From assembly GCA_027704905.1 (NCBI GenBank), contig CM051001.1, forward strand, positions 25,923,237 to 25,987,236: a stretch of DNA of 64,000 nt. Direction: 5' to 3'. Position 1 is the stretch's first letter. Every line of letters starts with the position of its first letter. The notes below the pieces were generated by a model. That model made no database searches. It was not told the DNA's origin and was given only the letters and a program-made list of their open reading frames with translations. This document shows positions 48,601-64,000 of this stretch, piece after piece. The DNA comes from Muraenolepis orangiensis. Its lineage: Eukaryota > Chordata > Actinopteri > Gadiformes > Muraenolepididae. Made by a program: the position numbers and the translations under genes.

Positions 48601-51600
48601 TTAGGGCGGGTCTTGCCAGAGGCTCTGTGAACCAATCAGCAGAGCTCCCTGCTGGTGAATACCCAATCAGAGTTTAAGAGGGGGCGGGTTATCATCATGC
48701 AAGGATCTATCTTGTGTCATTCTATAATTCCTCGTTTCAGACAACCAGGGTTAGGGATTTCACCACAGGTCCATAGTACGCTAGAAGGTCTAGTTCACTG
48801 GCTGGAGACAGAGGATCTAGCGTAGTGCTACGTTGTGTTCTACGTAGGTTTTTTACATCTAAATGGCAACAGGTGAAGATGATGTTGCGGAATTGTTGTT
48901 AGTACCTTTTTCAAGACGACCATTCAGTGAAAAGATGGACATTATAAAAAGTTTGAACGATCCCCGTCAGCACTGTGTCTGTGGAAAGGACATTGTCCGC
49001 CCTCAAACGGATAAAAACATATGGGGGAACAGAACAGGACAATCCCGACTCACTGCATTAGCTTCCATAGCTATTGAAAGGAAACTTATTTTGGATCTGA
49101 AAAGCTTCATGCTTCAGCTTTATGACCGGGTTATCGAAACATTCATCCAGAAGGACAGGAGAATGGATTTAGTCTTTAAGTGAACATCATTGGTGAGTGA
49201 GACTCATTTGTCTTTGCTGGTTTTGCCGCAGGGTTGCATCTCGTTCAGCTGGTTGCATTTTGTTTCCACACACTTCTTGAATGATTAGTTAATGGCTGTC
49301 TGGAGTTTGTTAAGCATTTAAATTGAGAGTTTTGACTTGATCTTTCTTTGCATCGCTTAACGTGAAAAGACTTAACGTAACTAAGAGTTACAAAACCGCG
49401 ATCAATAATCACCTAATTTCTCTGGCATACGCCTTGTCATTAGCACTTTCACCTGTCAACAACATTTCACCTTAAATCCTATTTTTAGTTTTCCTCTCTA
49501 TTGATCCAGTAAGGAAAAGTCTTAACGCAGCTTTATTAGAGGAAAACACTTAATGTAACATAACTTCCGTAATAGTAGGATTTAGGTTTTGATATTTTGA
49601 CAGGTGAAAGTGATAATAACAAGACATATGCCAGAGACATTTGGTGATTATTGATCGCTGTTTTGGAACTTTAAGTTAAGCCTTTTCACGTTAAGCATTT
49701 TCGACTGTCCCTTTCATCGATAGCCTGTGTGTGGTGGTGCTGTGTTGGGCTGTTACTTCACTACATGGACACTGCTTTGACAACTATGGTCAACTTGTCA
49801 ATTGGCTGCGACAATCTGCCTAAATGAGATAACGCATAAAGTGACTGCCGCCGTGACGTCCGTCTGACGACGACGGGGGGGGGGTGGGGGGGGCGTGGGG
49901 TGGGGGGTGGTTCGCCACAGCAGAAAACTATATTTTATATATTTCGGACTTCAAACTTTCGAGTTACAAACTCTAAAAGTCGTAACTCACCGCCAAACGT
50001 TTTTAACAGAAAGCATGACTGACCGTGACAAGGTGGGATTGGCGGGGCGCCATTAGTCAATTGACGTGTTCACATGTCACACGTGTTCACATGTCACACG
50101 TGAACACATGTGTTCACATGTGTTCACATGTGTTCACATGTGTTCACATGTGTTCACATGTGTTCACATGTGTTCACATGTGTTCACATGTGTTCACATG
50201 TGTTCACATGTGTTCACATGTGTTCACATGTGTTCACATGTGTTCACATGTGTTCACATGTGTTCACATGTGTTCACATGTGTTCACATGTGTTCACATG
50301 TGTTCACATGTGTTCACATGTGTTCACATGTGTTGCGGTTGGAAAAAAAAAAGCGATGCGTGACCTGAACTTTACACACAAATGACTGCGGTTGTAAGGG
50401 AAAGTAACCATTGTTTTAGGCATAATGCCGGCAAGTTGTTGTGTGATTGGTTGCACAAATCGGTTTTAAAAGGGTTCTAGTAAACGTTTCCTGAAGATTC
50501 CAGAACGAGAAGCAAAGCAGCCTGGAAAATGCAGTTCATAGAAAGAACTGGGAGCCTTCGGTCAGTCGCGACACTCAAGATTCAAGATTTGTATTTGCCA
50601 TATGCAACGTACAAAGTACAATGAAATGCTTACTCACAATTCCCTCCGCAGTATTATAAGTAATAGTGCTTTTTTAAAACACTAACGGCCTACTATCAAG
50701 ATACTGTACACAATTTAAAAAATAAATAAAGTGAATGATGGCCGATATGGACATCTTCCTGTCAGGTCAGTATTTATTGGGTAACGATTATGTTCAGTTT
50801 ATGAACTTTTGATGACAGTTTGCTATGCAGATATTTATGCAGATGCAGTTTGCTAGTTTGGCCAAGGCCAAACGCATCATAAAAGACAATGCCCACCCCA
50901 GCCACGAACGGTACTCACTTTTACCGTCAGGCAAGCGATACCACAGTATCAAGTGCCGTACAAAGAGACTCAGAGATAGCTTCCACAGTCAGGCCATCAG
51001 GCTGCTGAACAAGGGCGTATAGCATATAACAATGTATATTTTATTACATTGATTTATATATATTGCTCTTTTTCTGTACTAAGATATTGCATTTTATATA
51101 TGCACTTTTATATATTTAAATTTATACAGTTTGTACTTTTTACTTATTTTTTATTCTATTCTTTTTTTTATAACTGCTGTCTGTCGTCGGGTATTGCACA
51201 TAAGATTTTCACCCATTGCTTATACTTTGATAACTTTGATGTGACAATAAACTTGACTTGACTATATTCAATGTTTTGGTACCAATTATTTCAGTTATTG
51301 GAATTGAAACCTTTCGAAAACTCATAAAAAATTCATTTTGCATAAAATAACGGTTAAATAGCGGTTTAACATGACAAAAGGAAAAAGAATAAGCTTCTCG
51401 TGACTTGAAAGCCTTGAGAGACTCCTCGTGTCTATCCCAGGTGGAAATATCACGGAAGCTCAGATCTGGCCAAAGAGTGGGGTTATTTTGCCATCCTTTC
51501 AGTGCGTACGGGTCTGGAAGTGAAGCCGAACCTTTATCATATGTTAGTTTAGAAGAATATCTAGAACTGGCGACTTGAGTTTCTATGTATTCAGAGACTA

Positions 51601-53231
51601 GGAAATCGTGTGAAGCAGTCGAGCACACTATACTTTCTATGTAATAGAAACAATAAACACAATGTTTTGCCAACTGTAAAATACAGGTAAATAACTCTTC
51701 TCCATCAAAACTCACTCAAATTAAACTCAGTTAGGTTTGTTAGGTTGAACTTTTATTAATGGAGTAATCGCTGAATATCTTTTTTTTCATCAAAACAATG
51801 CTTCTTCCCCCTCAGATCACAGTCCGCTTGTCTGCTGAAATGACCCACTAATACACTGTCAAATTGATAGTGAGGCACCTTCCTTCCTCTACTTTTACAA
51901 CCACCAGCTGCCACTGAGATAGAGAGTCATGGTAAAGAAATTCTTCTTCTTGCGAGCCATTGTGTGCAAACTGACTTATTCTGTCCTAAAGATCTCAGAG
52001 GGATTTCATTTGTTTTCTAATCTAATGTAATCTAAAATACAATAGTTGGTTTAGGTCTGAGGAGTTTCACGAGGACCTCACTCATCATCAACTGCTTAAT
52101 GTCTCGAACGTTGCTGCAGAGCTGTGAGCTTCTCCACCATGTGGCAGGAACCCTAAGGAGCTTATCTGGTATTAAGCCCTCCTCCACCAACAGCCTGCTC
52201 AGTCCTTCACCAGACCTGAACAACATTCGTTGGCATGTTTATCATTAACGTCCATGTTGTTCATGCCCATCTGATGCCCTGTGGAGATGTTTCTCCTACA
52301 CATCTACTGGAGTCACCTACTGGAGTCCTGCAGGAAGTCCCTTCAAACCATCTCAAACATATACAGAAACCTTACAAGGTCCTTCTTAACCAACCATAGC
52401 TTTTACCCATCGCAATTTACCTAGTAGGATAAGGTTATACCTAGTATGATGAGGTGAGACCTAGTATGATGAGGTGAGACCTAGTATGATGAGGTGAGAC
52501 CTAGTATGATGAGGTCTTGAGGTGAGACCTAGTATGTCGAGGTGAGACCTACCTAGTATCATCTTCTGTGAGGCTTCAGACCCGACCGGCATCCCATTGA
52601 ACGGAGGCCAGAGGTCCATGAGGTCTGAGGGCAGGGTGCTGAGGCTGTTGCTGGACAGGTCCAGGTAGGTGATGTTCTGCAGGTGGACCACAGCCTCCGC
52701 CGGCAGGCCGGTCAGCCGGTTGTTGTGGAGGTCCAGGGTCCGGAGGGCGGGGGTCTCCTTCAGGGAGTCCCAGGGGAAGACGGAGATCAGGTTCCCGTCC
52801 AGGCGCAGCTCGTGGAGTACCTTGAGGTTGTAGAAGCTGCCCCGGTCTACCGAGGAGATAGCGTTGTAAGTGATCCACAGGAAGCGCAGCTCCACCAGGT
52901 AGTAGAAGGCCTCCGTCGGGATCCTCCGGACCGCCGTCTTCTCCACCCGGAGCTTCACCGTATCCACGGGAACGTTAAGGGGAAGGTCCGCCATGTCGGG
53001 GTCGTTACAGACCACAGAACTGAAGGACACAGAACCTCATTTTCATACGGTACCTCATGAGGAACCTCATTATCATCACGGTACTACAGTCGACTGTTCC
53101 TGAGAAAAATGTTAAAACGTATATTCCAAGTGTTACTTGGTCCATAAATGATCCAATTCCGTACAGAACTTTTTGAGTTATCTTGCTAACAGACAAACAA
53201 ACGGAGGCGACCTCCTATCTTCCTTGGCGGG

Positions 53232-53269
<38 letters not shown>

Positions 53270-53740
53270 GGCAGAAAGTAGAAGTGAACTTTCACCAGGA
53301 CTTGACTAACATAAGTTAAGAGGAGTTATATCAGCTGTTTTGGTGGTAAATCAACTCCACTGTTGGTCCCAATATAGACTTCCTGGCGCTGAGTCAATCC
53401 AATCACCTTAACAGAGACCTAATGACACCTGCTCAATCCTGCCCAGAATGCACTGCTCCCTGGCCGCGCTACACCAGATTTATAGGACAGTCTGTGAGCT
53501 CTTGATAATAAAGATTCATTTCACCATGAACACAGTTGTGATCCATAACAAGTTATGTTTCTTATATTCTTAATACAGACTGTGGTATTAATTAATAATA
53601 ATCATAATAATAAGTGATTGTTACCTGCTGCCAGCGCCGTCTCCTCGGCCCTGGGGGACGCAGGAGCATTGGGCCGGACAGAAGCAGCGGCCCGTCCCCA
53701 GGCAGCAGAACACCACCTGGACCAACACCACCCACCGCAT
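44553..53740 (-). CDS. lrit3: Leucine-rich repeat, Ig-like and transmembrane domain protein 3 (four coding exons)
   Basis: Exons 53625-53740, 52553-53019, 47214-47552 and 44553-45631 join in phase to 2001 nt, 666 residues (human 679). Order: signal peptide (1-~19); LRR N-cap (CFCPAQCSCVPQGRGD); leucine-rich repeats (51-190; LRVEKTAVRRIPTEAFYYLV, LDLHNNRLTGLP); LRR C-cap (DNPWICDCRISK); Ig domain (about 255-340; LLIRCDATG ... GDAGTYSC); Thr/Pro stalk with a run of Thr; FN3 domain (about 465-550); transmembrane helix (LLLASWVACVLALPLIALLL); cytoplasmic end SERLLLCSQSSFDSQVTYKS ... EYLC. Both ends match LRIT3 closely as I remember it. In mammals it organises the TRPM1/nyctalopin complex at retinal ON-bipolar dendrites. 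Odd points: an in-frame 33-bp duplication in the Ig domain, tandem arrays abutting splice sites, LINE fragments in intron 3 and a hAT copy in intron 2. Fish may have a second paralogue, so the a/b suffix is open. Confidence 0.95.
45640..46115 (+). mobile_element. L2-type LINE fragment (RT core) in lrit3 intron 3
   Basis: In + sense reads VNHQILLSTLEGMGVSGSTL, GVPQGSVLGP (RT motif) and, in a shifted frame, CYADDTQL, the YxDD catalytic motif, then LHLDKTELVFFQGNG. Frames are broken. Antisense to lrit3. Confidence 0.8.
46120..46750 (+). mobile_element. Second LINE fragment, different family
   Basis: Reads VDFRSHRGTHSTISLDGTPV and FLGLQIYDDLAWTRNTEVML, an RT thumb close to the antisense copy at 22250-22160. 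Ends with an AT-rich tail around 46600-46750. It appears to interrupt the L2-type element. Confidence 0.7.
46760..47150 (+). mobile_element. L2-type LINE 3' part
   Basis: Degenerate C-terminal coding sequence ending in gaacaaaagcatctgctaaattactaatgt, the same tail as at 15570. Probably the continuation of 45640-46115. Confidence 0.65.
47214..47552 (-). CDS. lrit3: lrit3 exon 3 (LRR C-cap, first part of Ig)
   Basis: Acceptor CTCAG|GCCTG, reading LQDNPWICDCRISKVLELSK, LFQRAEPDRCVKPSVMTSAT and then PTPSLVWTKSY / PTPSLVWTRSD, a duplicated 11-residue block with the Ig core Trp. Donor ACAG|GTCAGT. Confidence 0.95.
47575..48290. repeat. 30-bp minisatellite in lrit3 intron 2
   Basis: About 24 copies of taaggaccaggagacacatg + gtagtgctag, beginning about 20 bp from the exon 3 acceptor. 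Confidence 0.97.
48740..49915 (+). mobile_element. Defective hAT-like transposon, copy 2
   Basis: Shares blocks with the 34564-36640 element in the same order. A 106-codon frame at 48863-49183 joins a hAT-type N-terminal piece (VPFSRRPFSEKMDIIKSLND) to a C-terminal dimerisation-like piece (QSRLTALASIAIERKLIL). It is an internally deleted transposase. The right end ggttcgccac (about 49909-49918) is degraded; the left terminal repeat is not seen. Confidence 0.7.
49355..49696. mobile_element. Foldback MITE nested in hAT copy 2
   Basis: Ends gcttaacgtgaaaag and cttttcacgttaagc are perfect 15-bp inverted repeats. The arms continue as an imperfect palindrome (gatcaataatcacc / ggtgattattgatc; ctttcacctgtcaa / ttgacaggtgaaag). 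Absent from hAT copy 1. Confidence 0.8.
50111..50334. repeat. 10-bp TGTTCACATG array, 22 copies
   Basis: Essentially perfect tandem array; each junction forms the palindrome CACATGTG. Preceded by variants with cacgtg. Open in all frames by composition. Confidence 0.98.
50428..50575 (+). pseudogene. THAP-domain fragment
   Basis: Starts MPASCCVIGCTNRF, the C2-half of a THAP zinc-binding domain, then stop, then SSKRFLKIPERE and, shifted, AAWKMQFIERTGSL. One stop and one frameshift in about 45 codons. Likely a remnant of a THAP-containing transposase or host THAP gene copy. Confidence 0.6.
50580..51270 (+). mobile_element. LINE 3' fragment
   Basis: 50850-51020 reads SHERYSLLPSGKRYHSIKCR and RLRDSFHSQAIRLLNKG then stop, the C-terminus of an APE-type LINE ORF. 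It ends in gacaataaacttgacttgac. 50580-50640 is a reverse-oriented tail (caagattcaagatttgtatt), so two pieces are joined head to head. Confidence 0.65.
51290..51715 (-). pseudogene. Transposon-like open frame, 168 codons
   Basis: Contains DPYALKGWQNNPTLWPDLSF followed by ESLKAFKSREAYSF. This arrangement recalls proteins of THAP/YqaJ-type mobile elements, but I cannot name the family. No start context or splice sites found. It lies in lrit3 intron 2 in the same sense as the gene, so a missed host exon is unlikely but possible. Confidence 0.35.
52440..52552 (-). repeat. ~20-bp array copying the lrit3 exon 2 donor
   Basis: On the gene strand units read ATCATACTAGGTCTCACCTC. The exon 2 end plus donor is ATGATACTAG|GTAGGTCTC. 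About five copies run directly on from the exon. Confidence 0.85.
52553..53019 (-). CDS. lrit3: lrit3 exon 2 (leucine-rich repeats)
   Basis: Acceptor CTTCAG|TTCTGT, reading SVVCNDPDMADLPLNVPVDT and LRRs to LMDLWPPFNGMP, ending KMILG. Very close to LRIT3 of other vertebrates. Confidence 0.96.
53625..53740 (-). CDS. lrit3: lrit3 exon 1 (signal peptide, LRR N-cap)
   Basis: ATG at 53740, reading MRWVVLVQVVFCCLGTGRCF then CPAQCSCVPQGRGDGAGS; donor GCAG|GTAACA in phase 2. 53040-53620 holds an (aat) tract at 53235-53270 and no gene. Confidence 0.93.
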
Positions 53741-54119
53741 GATGCCTCCGTCCGCTCACACGGAACCCTCTACCCGACGCATCCTGACAGACCTGGACCC
53801 CAAAATCGTAATCCCGACGAAAAACGTTAGATCAAATAATACAACTGTTTTAACACGGTCCGACACATCCTCAGGCTTTGCTTCTGAAACGACCTGATTA
53901 GAGGGGCGGGACTTCGCCTTGTTTCCACCTGAAGGTAATCGGATCAGCTGGAAGGATTCAATACTTACAGTCTTCTTCTCCGTTTGGATGTGTGTGTGTC
54001 GACACACACACACACACACACACACGCACCGGATTTAACGGTGCGACAGTGCCATCTGTCGTCCGCAACTGGTTATTACAGAAGAGTTCAAACTGATAAT
54101 GAATCATATCCCACTAAAC

Positions 54120-54650
54120 TCTACTTATACTAGTACGAGTAGTTCATAATACAAATACTAGCAGTTCATAATACTAGCAGTTCATAATACTAATAGTAGT
54201 AGTTGATAATGATATCACTAGTAGTTCATAATGATAGTACTAGTAGTTCATAAAGATAGTAGTTCATAAAAATATAACGAGTAGTTAATAATTATAGTCC
54301 TAGTAGTTAATAATGATAGTACTAGTAGTTGATAATGATAGTACCAGTAGTTGATAATGATAGTACTAGTAGTTGATAATGATAGTACTAGTAGTACATA
54401 CTACTAGAACTAGGAGTTGATAATGATATTACTAGTAGTACATAATACTAGAACTAGTAGTTGATAATGATAGTACTAGTAATTGATAATGATACTACTC
54501 GTAGTGCATACTACTAGAACTAGTAGTTGATAATGATAGTACTAGTAGTTGATAATGATACTACTCGTAGTGCATACTACTAGAACTAGTAGTTGATAAT
54601 GATGGTACTAGTAGTTGATAATGATAGTACTCGTAGTACATATTACTGGA
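54120..54650. repeat. ~22-bp TAGTAGTTGATAATGATAGTAC array
   Basis: Units of tgataatgatagtactagtagt with regional variants. 54650-55340 contains no recognised gene. Confidence 0.92.
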
Positions 54651-55349
54651 ACCAATACTTTATCTCAAATCTAAATCTGGAGGATTAATTCGTCTTTCTT
54701 GGTCACATACATGTAAACACACAGTGAAGTGAACTTAGTTTCTCTGCATTTAATCCATCCTAGTATGAGGAGCAGTGATAAGGATAGTACTAGTAGGAAA
54801 TGCAGTAATAAGAAACACAGTATTAATAACAAGTACACAAGTTCATTTAATTAACGCAAGCAGATTCACACTGTGGGTCGAAGTCGACCTGTTGGCACAT
54901 GAAGGTACAAAACAAAGCATTCTGGGTAACGGTACAAAAGACTACAACAGGAAGTGGCTGATCGCCTGGTTTCCATGGCTACGGAGTTAGCAGGACCGAC
55001 ACGGAGCGGTGCTCTGCTCACACACTAAACATACTATTAGCTGAGCATAGCAATGCACACACAACAAGGTGTGTGTGTGTGTCAAAGTTTACGATACTTA
55101 ATTCATGTCCATGCCACAGAAAACATCGAATTCACAGTCTTCACTAATAGACACACAATGGAGTGGTCGGCCACGTGATGACCTTGTTTCCATGGTTTCC
55201 AGAGTCCTGGATGAGAGGATCTTGTCGCGAGAAAAATGAGACCTAAAGATGATCTAGTCTACTATCAGAAAATGTGTTCATCCCTTTGATTGTGATTCAG
55301 CGTCTTAGCGCTAAAAAGACTTTCATTTGGTTTCTATTCTGGTCTATCC

Positions 55350-56180
55350 TCGCTCAAGTGGTCTGGTCTCGCCTCACTCGAGTGGTCTGGTCTCTCTCCT
55401 CACTCGAGTGGGCTGGTCTGTCTCCTCACTCGAGTGGTCTGGTCTGTCTCCTCACTCGAGTGGTCTGGTCTCTCTCCTCACTCGAATGGTCTGGTCTCTC
55501 CTCACTCGAGTGGTCTGGTCTCTCTCCTCACTCGAGTGGTCTGGTCTGTCTCCTCACTCGAGTGGTCTGGTCTCTCTCCTCACTCGAGTGGTCTGGTCTG
55601 TCTCTCACTCAAGTGGTCTGGTCTCTCTCCTCACTCGAGTGGTCTGGTCTCTCTCCTCACTCGATGGTCTGGTCTCTCCTCACTCGAGTGGTCTGGTCTC
55701 GCCTCACTCGAGTGGTCTGGTCTCTCTCCTCACTCGAGTGGTCTGGTCTCTCCTCACTTGAGTGGTCTGGTCTCTCTCCTCACTCGAGTGGTCTGGTCTC
55801 TCTCCTCACTCGAGTGGTCTGGTCTCTCTCCTCACTCGAGTGGTCTGGTCTCTCCTCACTCGAGTGGTCTGGTCTCTCTCCTCACTTGAGTGGTCTGGTC
55901 TCTCTCCTCACTCGAGTGGTCTGGTCTCTCTCCTCACTGGAGTGGTCTGGTCTCTCTCCTCACTGGAGTGGTCTGGTCTCTCTCCTCACTGGAGTGGTCT
56001 GGTCTCTCTCCTCACTCGAGTGGTCTGGTCTCTCCTCACTCGAGTGGTCTGGTCTCGCCTCACTCGAGTGGCCTGGTCTCTCTCCTCACTCGAGTGGTCT
56101 GGTCTCTCTCCTCATTGGAGTGGTCTGGTCTCTCTCCTCACTTGAGTGGTCTGGTCTCTCCTCACTGGAGTGGTCTGGTC
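55350..56180. repeat. 26-bp minisatellite with CACTCGAGTG
   Basis: About 32 copies of ctcactcgagtggtctggtc + tctctc. Most units contain the perfect 10-bp palindrome CACTCGAGTG (XhoI core). Confidence 0.97.
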
Positions 56181-56509
56181 CGAGGAGGAGAGACCCCCAG
56201 ATTGAGAGGTTCTTCACGCGTACACGTTGGGGATGACGTCATGAAGCGACTCAATGATTTGAATATTAAATCATCACAGTACTTCCATATGGTGGTATGG
56301 TAGTTCGACTTGATACAACTGGATGGGATCCAGTAATGAGTTCATTATTTATTCATTCATAAAAAACGCTGCGGTAAAACTAGTTTAAATGATCACAGCG
56401 ATGCCTGCGGATAGGATGAACAAGAATATGGTGCAGTTTGGTGCAAAACCAATCGCCAGTATGGTGCAAAACCATTTAAGTGAACTTTTTTAACGATCGG
56501 CAAACGTAG

Positions 56510-56511
56510 TA

Positions 56512-56542
<31 letters not shown>

Positions 56543-56740
56543 CGATAGATTAAGATTAACACTTCGATTATGTGTTTTGCAATCAAATGTGTCTTAAAGT
56601 AATATTTTCAAAGCAAATAATCATCCTCCACTACATGTTATATAATATAATAGTATTATAATAGTTATAATATAATGGTATTATAATAGTTATAGTATAA
56701 TAGTATTATAATAGTTATAATATAATAGTATTGCACCACA
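56510..56740. repeat. (AGT)n and TATAATAGTATTATAATAGT repeats
   Basis: 56512-56545 is an agt trinucleotide run; 56640-56735 has about four AT-rich units. Confidence 0.85.
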
Positions 56741-56804
56741 TGAAGTCAGAGCCGCTTTCTGATGAGGTGAGGGTCATGTGATGCCAGGCCACACCCCTCC
56801 ACCA

Positions 56805-57020
56805 GACAGAGAAAGAGAGAGAGACAGAGAGAGAGACAGACAGATGGGTAGAGAGAGGCAGACAGATCGAGAGAGGGACAGCCAGGTAGAGAGAGAGACT
56901 GGTAGAGAGACACAAGTAGAGATACAGATAGGTACAGGTAGATAGAGAAATAGAGGTGGGGATAGACAGGTAGAGAGATTGACAGGCAGAGAGGTGGATA
57001 GGTATAGAAAAAGACAGGTG
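56805..57020. repeat. GACAGGTAGAGAGA purine-rich repeat
   Basis: Degenerate gagagacag / acaggtagagaga units. Confidence 0.85.
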
Positions 57021-57029
57021 GAGGTAACC

Positions 57030-57290
57030 AAGTGGAGGTGTGGTGTCTATGCGTAGCTGAAGGGTGGTGCTGACTCAGTGTCTATGTGTAGGTGAAGGGT
57101 GGTGCTCACTCAGTGTCTATGTGTAGCTGGAGGTGACCAGTGTCTATGTGAAGGTGGAGGGTGGTGCTGACCCAGTGTCTATGTGTAGCCGGAGGTGACC
57201 AGTGTCTACGTGAAGGTGAAGGGTGGTGCTGACCCAGTGTCTATGTGTAGCTGGAGGTGACCAGTGTCTATGTGTAGGAGCTGGAGGGTG
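57030..57290. repeat. ~60-bp repeat next to the gpm6a stop
   Basis: About four copies of gtgtctatgtgtagctggag + gtgaccagtgtctatgtga... + gggtggtgctgacccagt. The array ends within 10 bp of the stop. The stop region (ggagggtggagatgactcag) resembles a unit. Confidence 0.88.
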
Positions 57291-57298
57291 GAGATGAC

Positions 57299-62728
<5,430 letters not shown>

Positions 62729-62829
62729 CTGCAGAACACATTATTAATATTAATATTACTAACATATTATTATACCATCATTATAAATATATCAATTGTA
62801 TTACTATATTATTATGAGTATTAATATTA

Positions 62830-63570
62830 TAACACCTTATATATCTATATTGGAAAACCTTCTACATCTATAATAGAACACCTTCTACATCTATAATAGA
62901 ACACCTTCTACATCTATAATAGAACACCTTCTACATCTATAATAGAACACCTGATACATCTATAATAGAACACCTGATACATCTAGAATATAACACCTTA
63001 TATATCTATAAAATAACACCTTATATATCTATAATATAACCCCTTATATATTAAGAACACCTTCTACATCTAGAATAGAACACCTGATACATCTAGAATA
63101 GAACACCTTCTACATCTAGAATAGAACACCTGATACATCTATAATAGAACATCTGATACATCTAGAATAGAACACCTTCTACATCTATAATAGAACACCT
63201 GATACATATATAATATAACACCTGATACATCTATAATATAACACCTGATACATCTATAATATAACACCTTATATATCTATAAAATAACACCTTATACATC
63301 TATAATAGAACACCTCTACATCTATAATAGAACACCTTCTACATCTAGAATAGAACACCTTCTACATCTGTAATAGAACACCTTATATATATATAATATA
63401 ACACCTTTTACATCTATAATACAACACCTTATACATCTATAATAGAACACCTTAGATATACCTATAATATAACACCTTTTATATCTCTAAAAGAACACCT
63501 TATATATCTATAATAGAACACCTTATATATCTATAATAGACCACGTTATACATCTATAATAGAAGACCTC
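62830..63570. repeat. 23-bp minisatellite, ~32 copies
   Basis: Same unit family as 62225-62395 (caccttctacatctataata + gaa), so one array family flanks the exon on both sides. Confidence 0.95.
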
Positions 63571-63589
63571 AATGTTTGTGTGTGTATGG

Positions 63590-63591
63590 TA

Positions 63592-63640
<49 letters not shown>

Positions 63641-63691
63641 AGTTTGTGTGTGTTTGTGTGTGTGTATGTGTGGGTTTATGTCTGGGTGTGG

Positions 63692-63738
<47 letters not shown>

Positions 63739-63830
63739 TGTGTATGTGTGTATGTGTGTGTTTGTGTGTAGGTGTGCTTGTGTTTGTGTGTGTAGGTGTG
63801 CTTGTGTTTGTGTGTGTTTGTGTGTGTGTA
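63590..63830. repeat. (GT)n microsatellite
   Basis: GT tract with atgtgtg and ttgtgtg variants. Confidence 0.95.
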
Positions 63831-63864
63831 ATATTAATATAATTTATAATTTATTATTTATAAT

Positions 63865-64000
63865 TTTTTCCTCTCCGGGAACAATCACCTTATGGTGGTG
63901 GAGAGGTTTGGGTGTCCCTGTGAACCTGAGAGCTGTGTTGTCTGGAGCCTAGTGCCCCTGGTAGGGTCTCCCATGGCAGATTGGTCTCAGGGGAGGGACC
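63865..64000 (-). mobile_element. Possible interspersed repeat at window edge
   Basis: gggtctcccatggcagattgg and its surroundings look like a fish interspersed repeat I have met before in reverse complement. The family is not certain, and it is cut by the window end. Confidence 0.3.

Noticed and set aside
55274..56236. 320-codon frame with SSLEWSGLSPHS repeats
   Set aside because: Product of the 26-bp array. Overlapping frames are equally open.

Overview
The window looks like teleost fish nuclear DNA. It holds intron-containing vertebrate genes with GT-AG splice sites, fish-type non-LTR retroelement tails, hAT transposon copies, and a very heavy load of micro- and minisatellites that I estimate at about half of the bases. 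I found no tRNA, rRNA, CRISPR or prokaryotic features. The species cannot be fixed from sequence alone. The repeat load recalls repeat-expanded fish genomes such as gadiforms, but that is only an impression.

Layout. (1) pitx2 (+), three coding exons between 2164 and 6060, with a CpG-rich 5' end, an isoform-C-type first exon, a bicoid-class homeodomain split at the usual paired-like intron and a C-terminal OAR domain; poly(A) signal at 7012. (2) 7.1-28.2 kb holds no host gene that I can support: microsatellites, several kilobase-scale minisatellites (41-bp, 25-bp G-rich and ~52-bp units), an APE-type LINE (15.9-17.9 kb), a hAT transposase remnant, antisense LINE pieces and a solo LTR. (3) egf (-), 13 coding exons from 40764 down to 28216, giving a continuous 639-residue reading: signal peptide, one YWTD propeller, three EGF-like repeats, an acidic linker, the mature EGF module, a transmembrane segment and a short tail. 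The second propeller of the human precursor is missing. A hAT element with nested insertions sits in its third intron. (4) lrit3 (-), four coding exons from 53740 down to 44553, 666 residues: LRR, Ig and FN3 domains plus a transmembrane segment. LINE fragments lie in its third intron and a second hAT copy in its second. (5) gpm6a (-), the last five coding exons (62728 down to 57299); its 5' exons lie to the right of the window.

The order and relative orientation of lrit3, egf and pitx2 match the human 4q25 block (LRIT3-EGF-...-PITX2). The ELOVL6 and ENPEP genes that separate EGF from PITX2 in human are absent here, and gpm6a (human 4q34) lies beside lrit3. The four genes do not form one pathway: a left-right and pituitary transcription factor, a growth-factor precursor, a retinal ON-bipolar synapse protein and a neuronal membrane proteolipid.

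The most unusual signal is that many tandem arrays directly abut exon ends, and at several sites the repeat unit is itself a copy of the exon edge: the pitx2 exon 2 acceptor, the pitx2 stop codon, the egf exon 11 donor, the lrit3 exon 2 donor and, more weakly, the gpm6a stop codon. In-frame tandem duplications also lie inside egf and lrit3 coding exons. All splice junctions were read by eye from frame, phase and family alignment from memory; no search was run.
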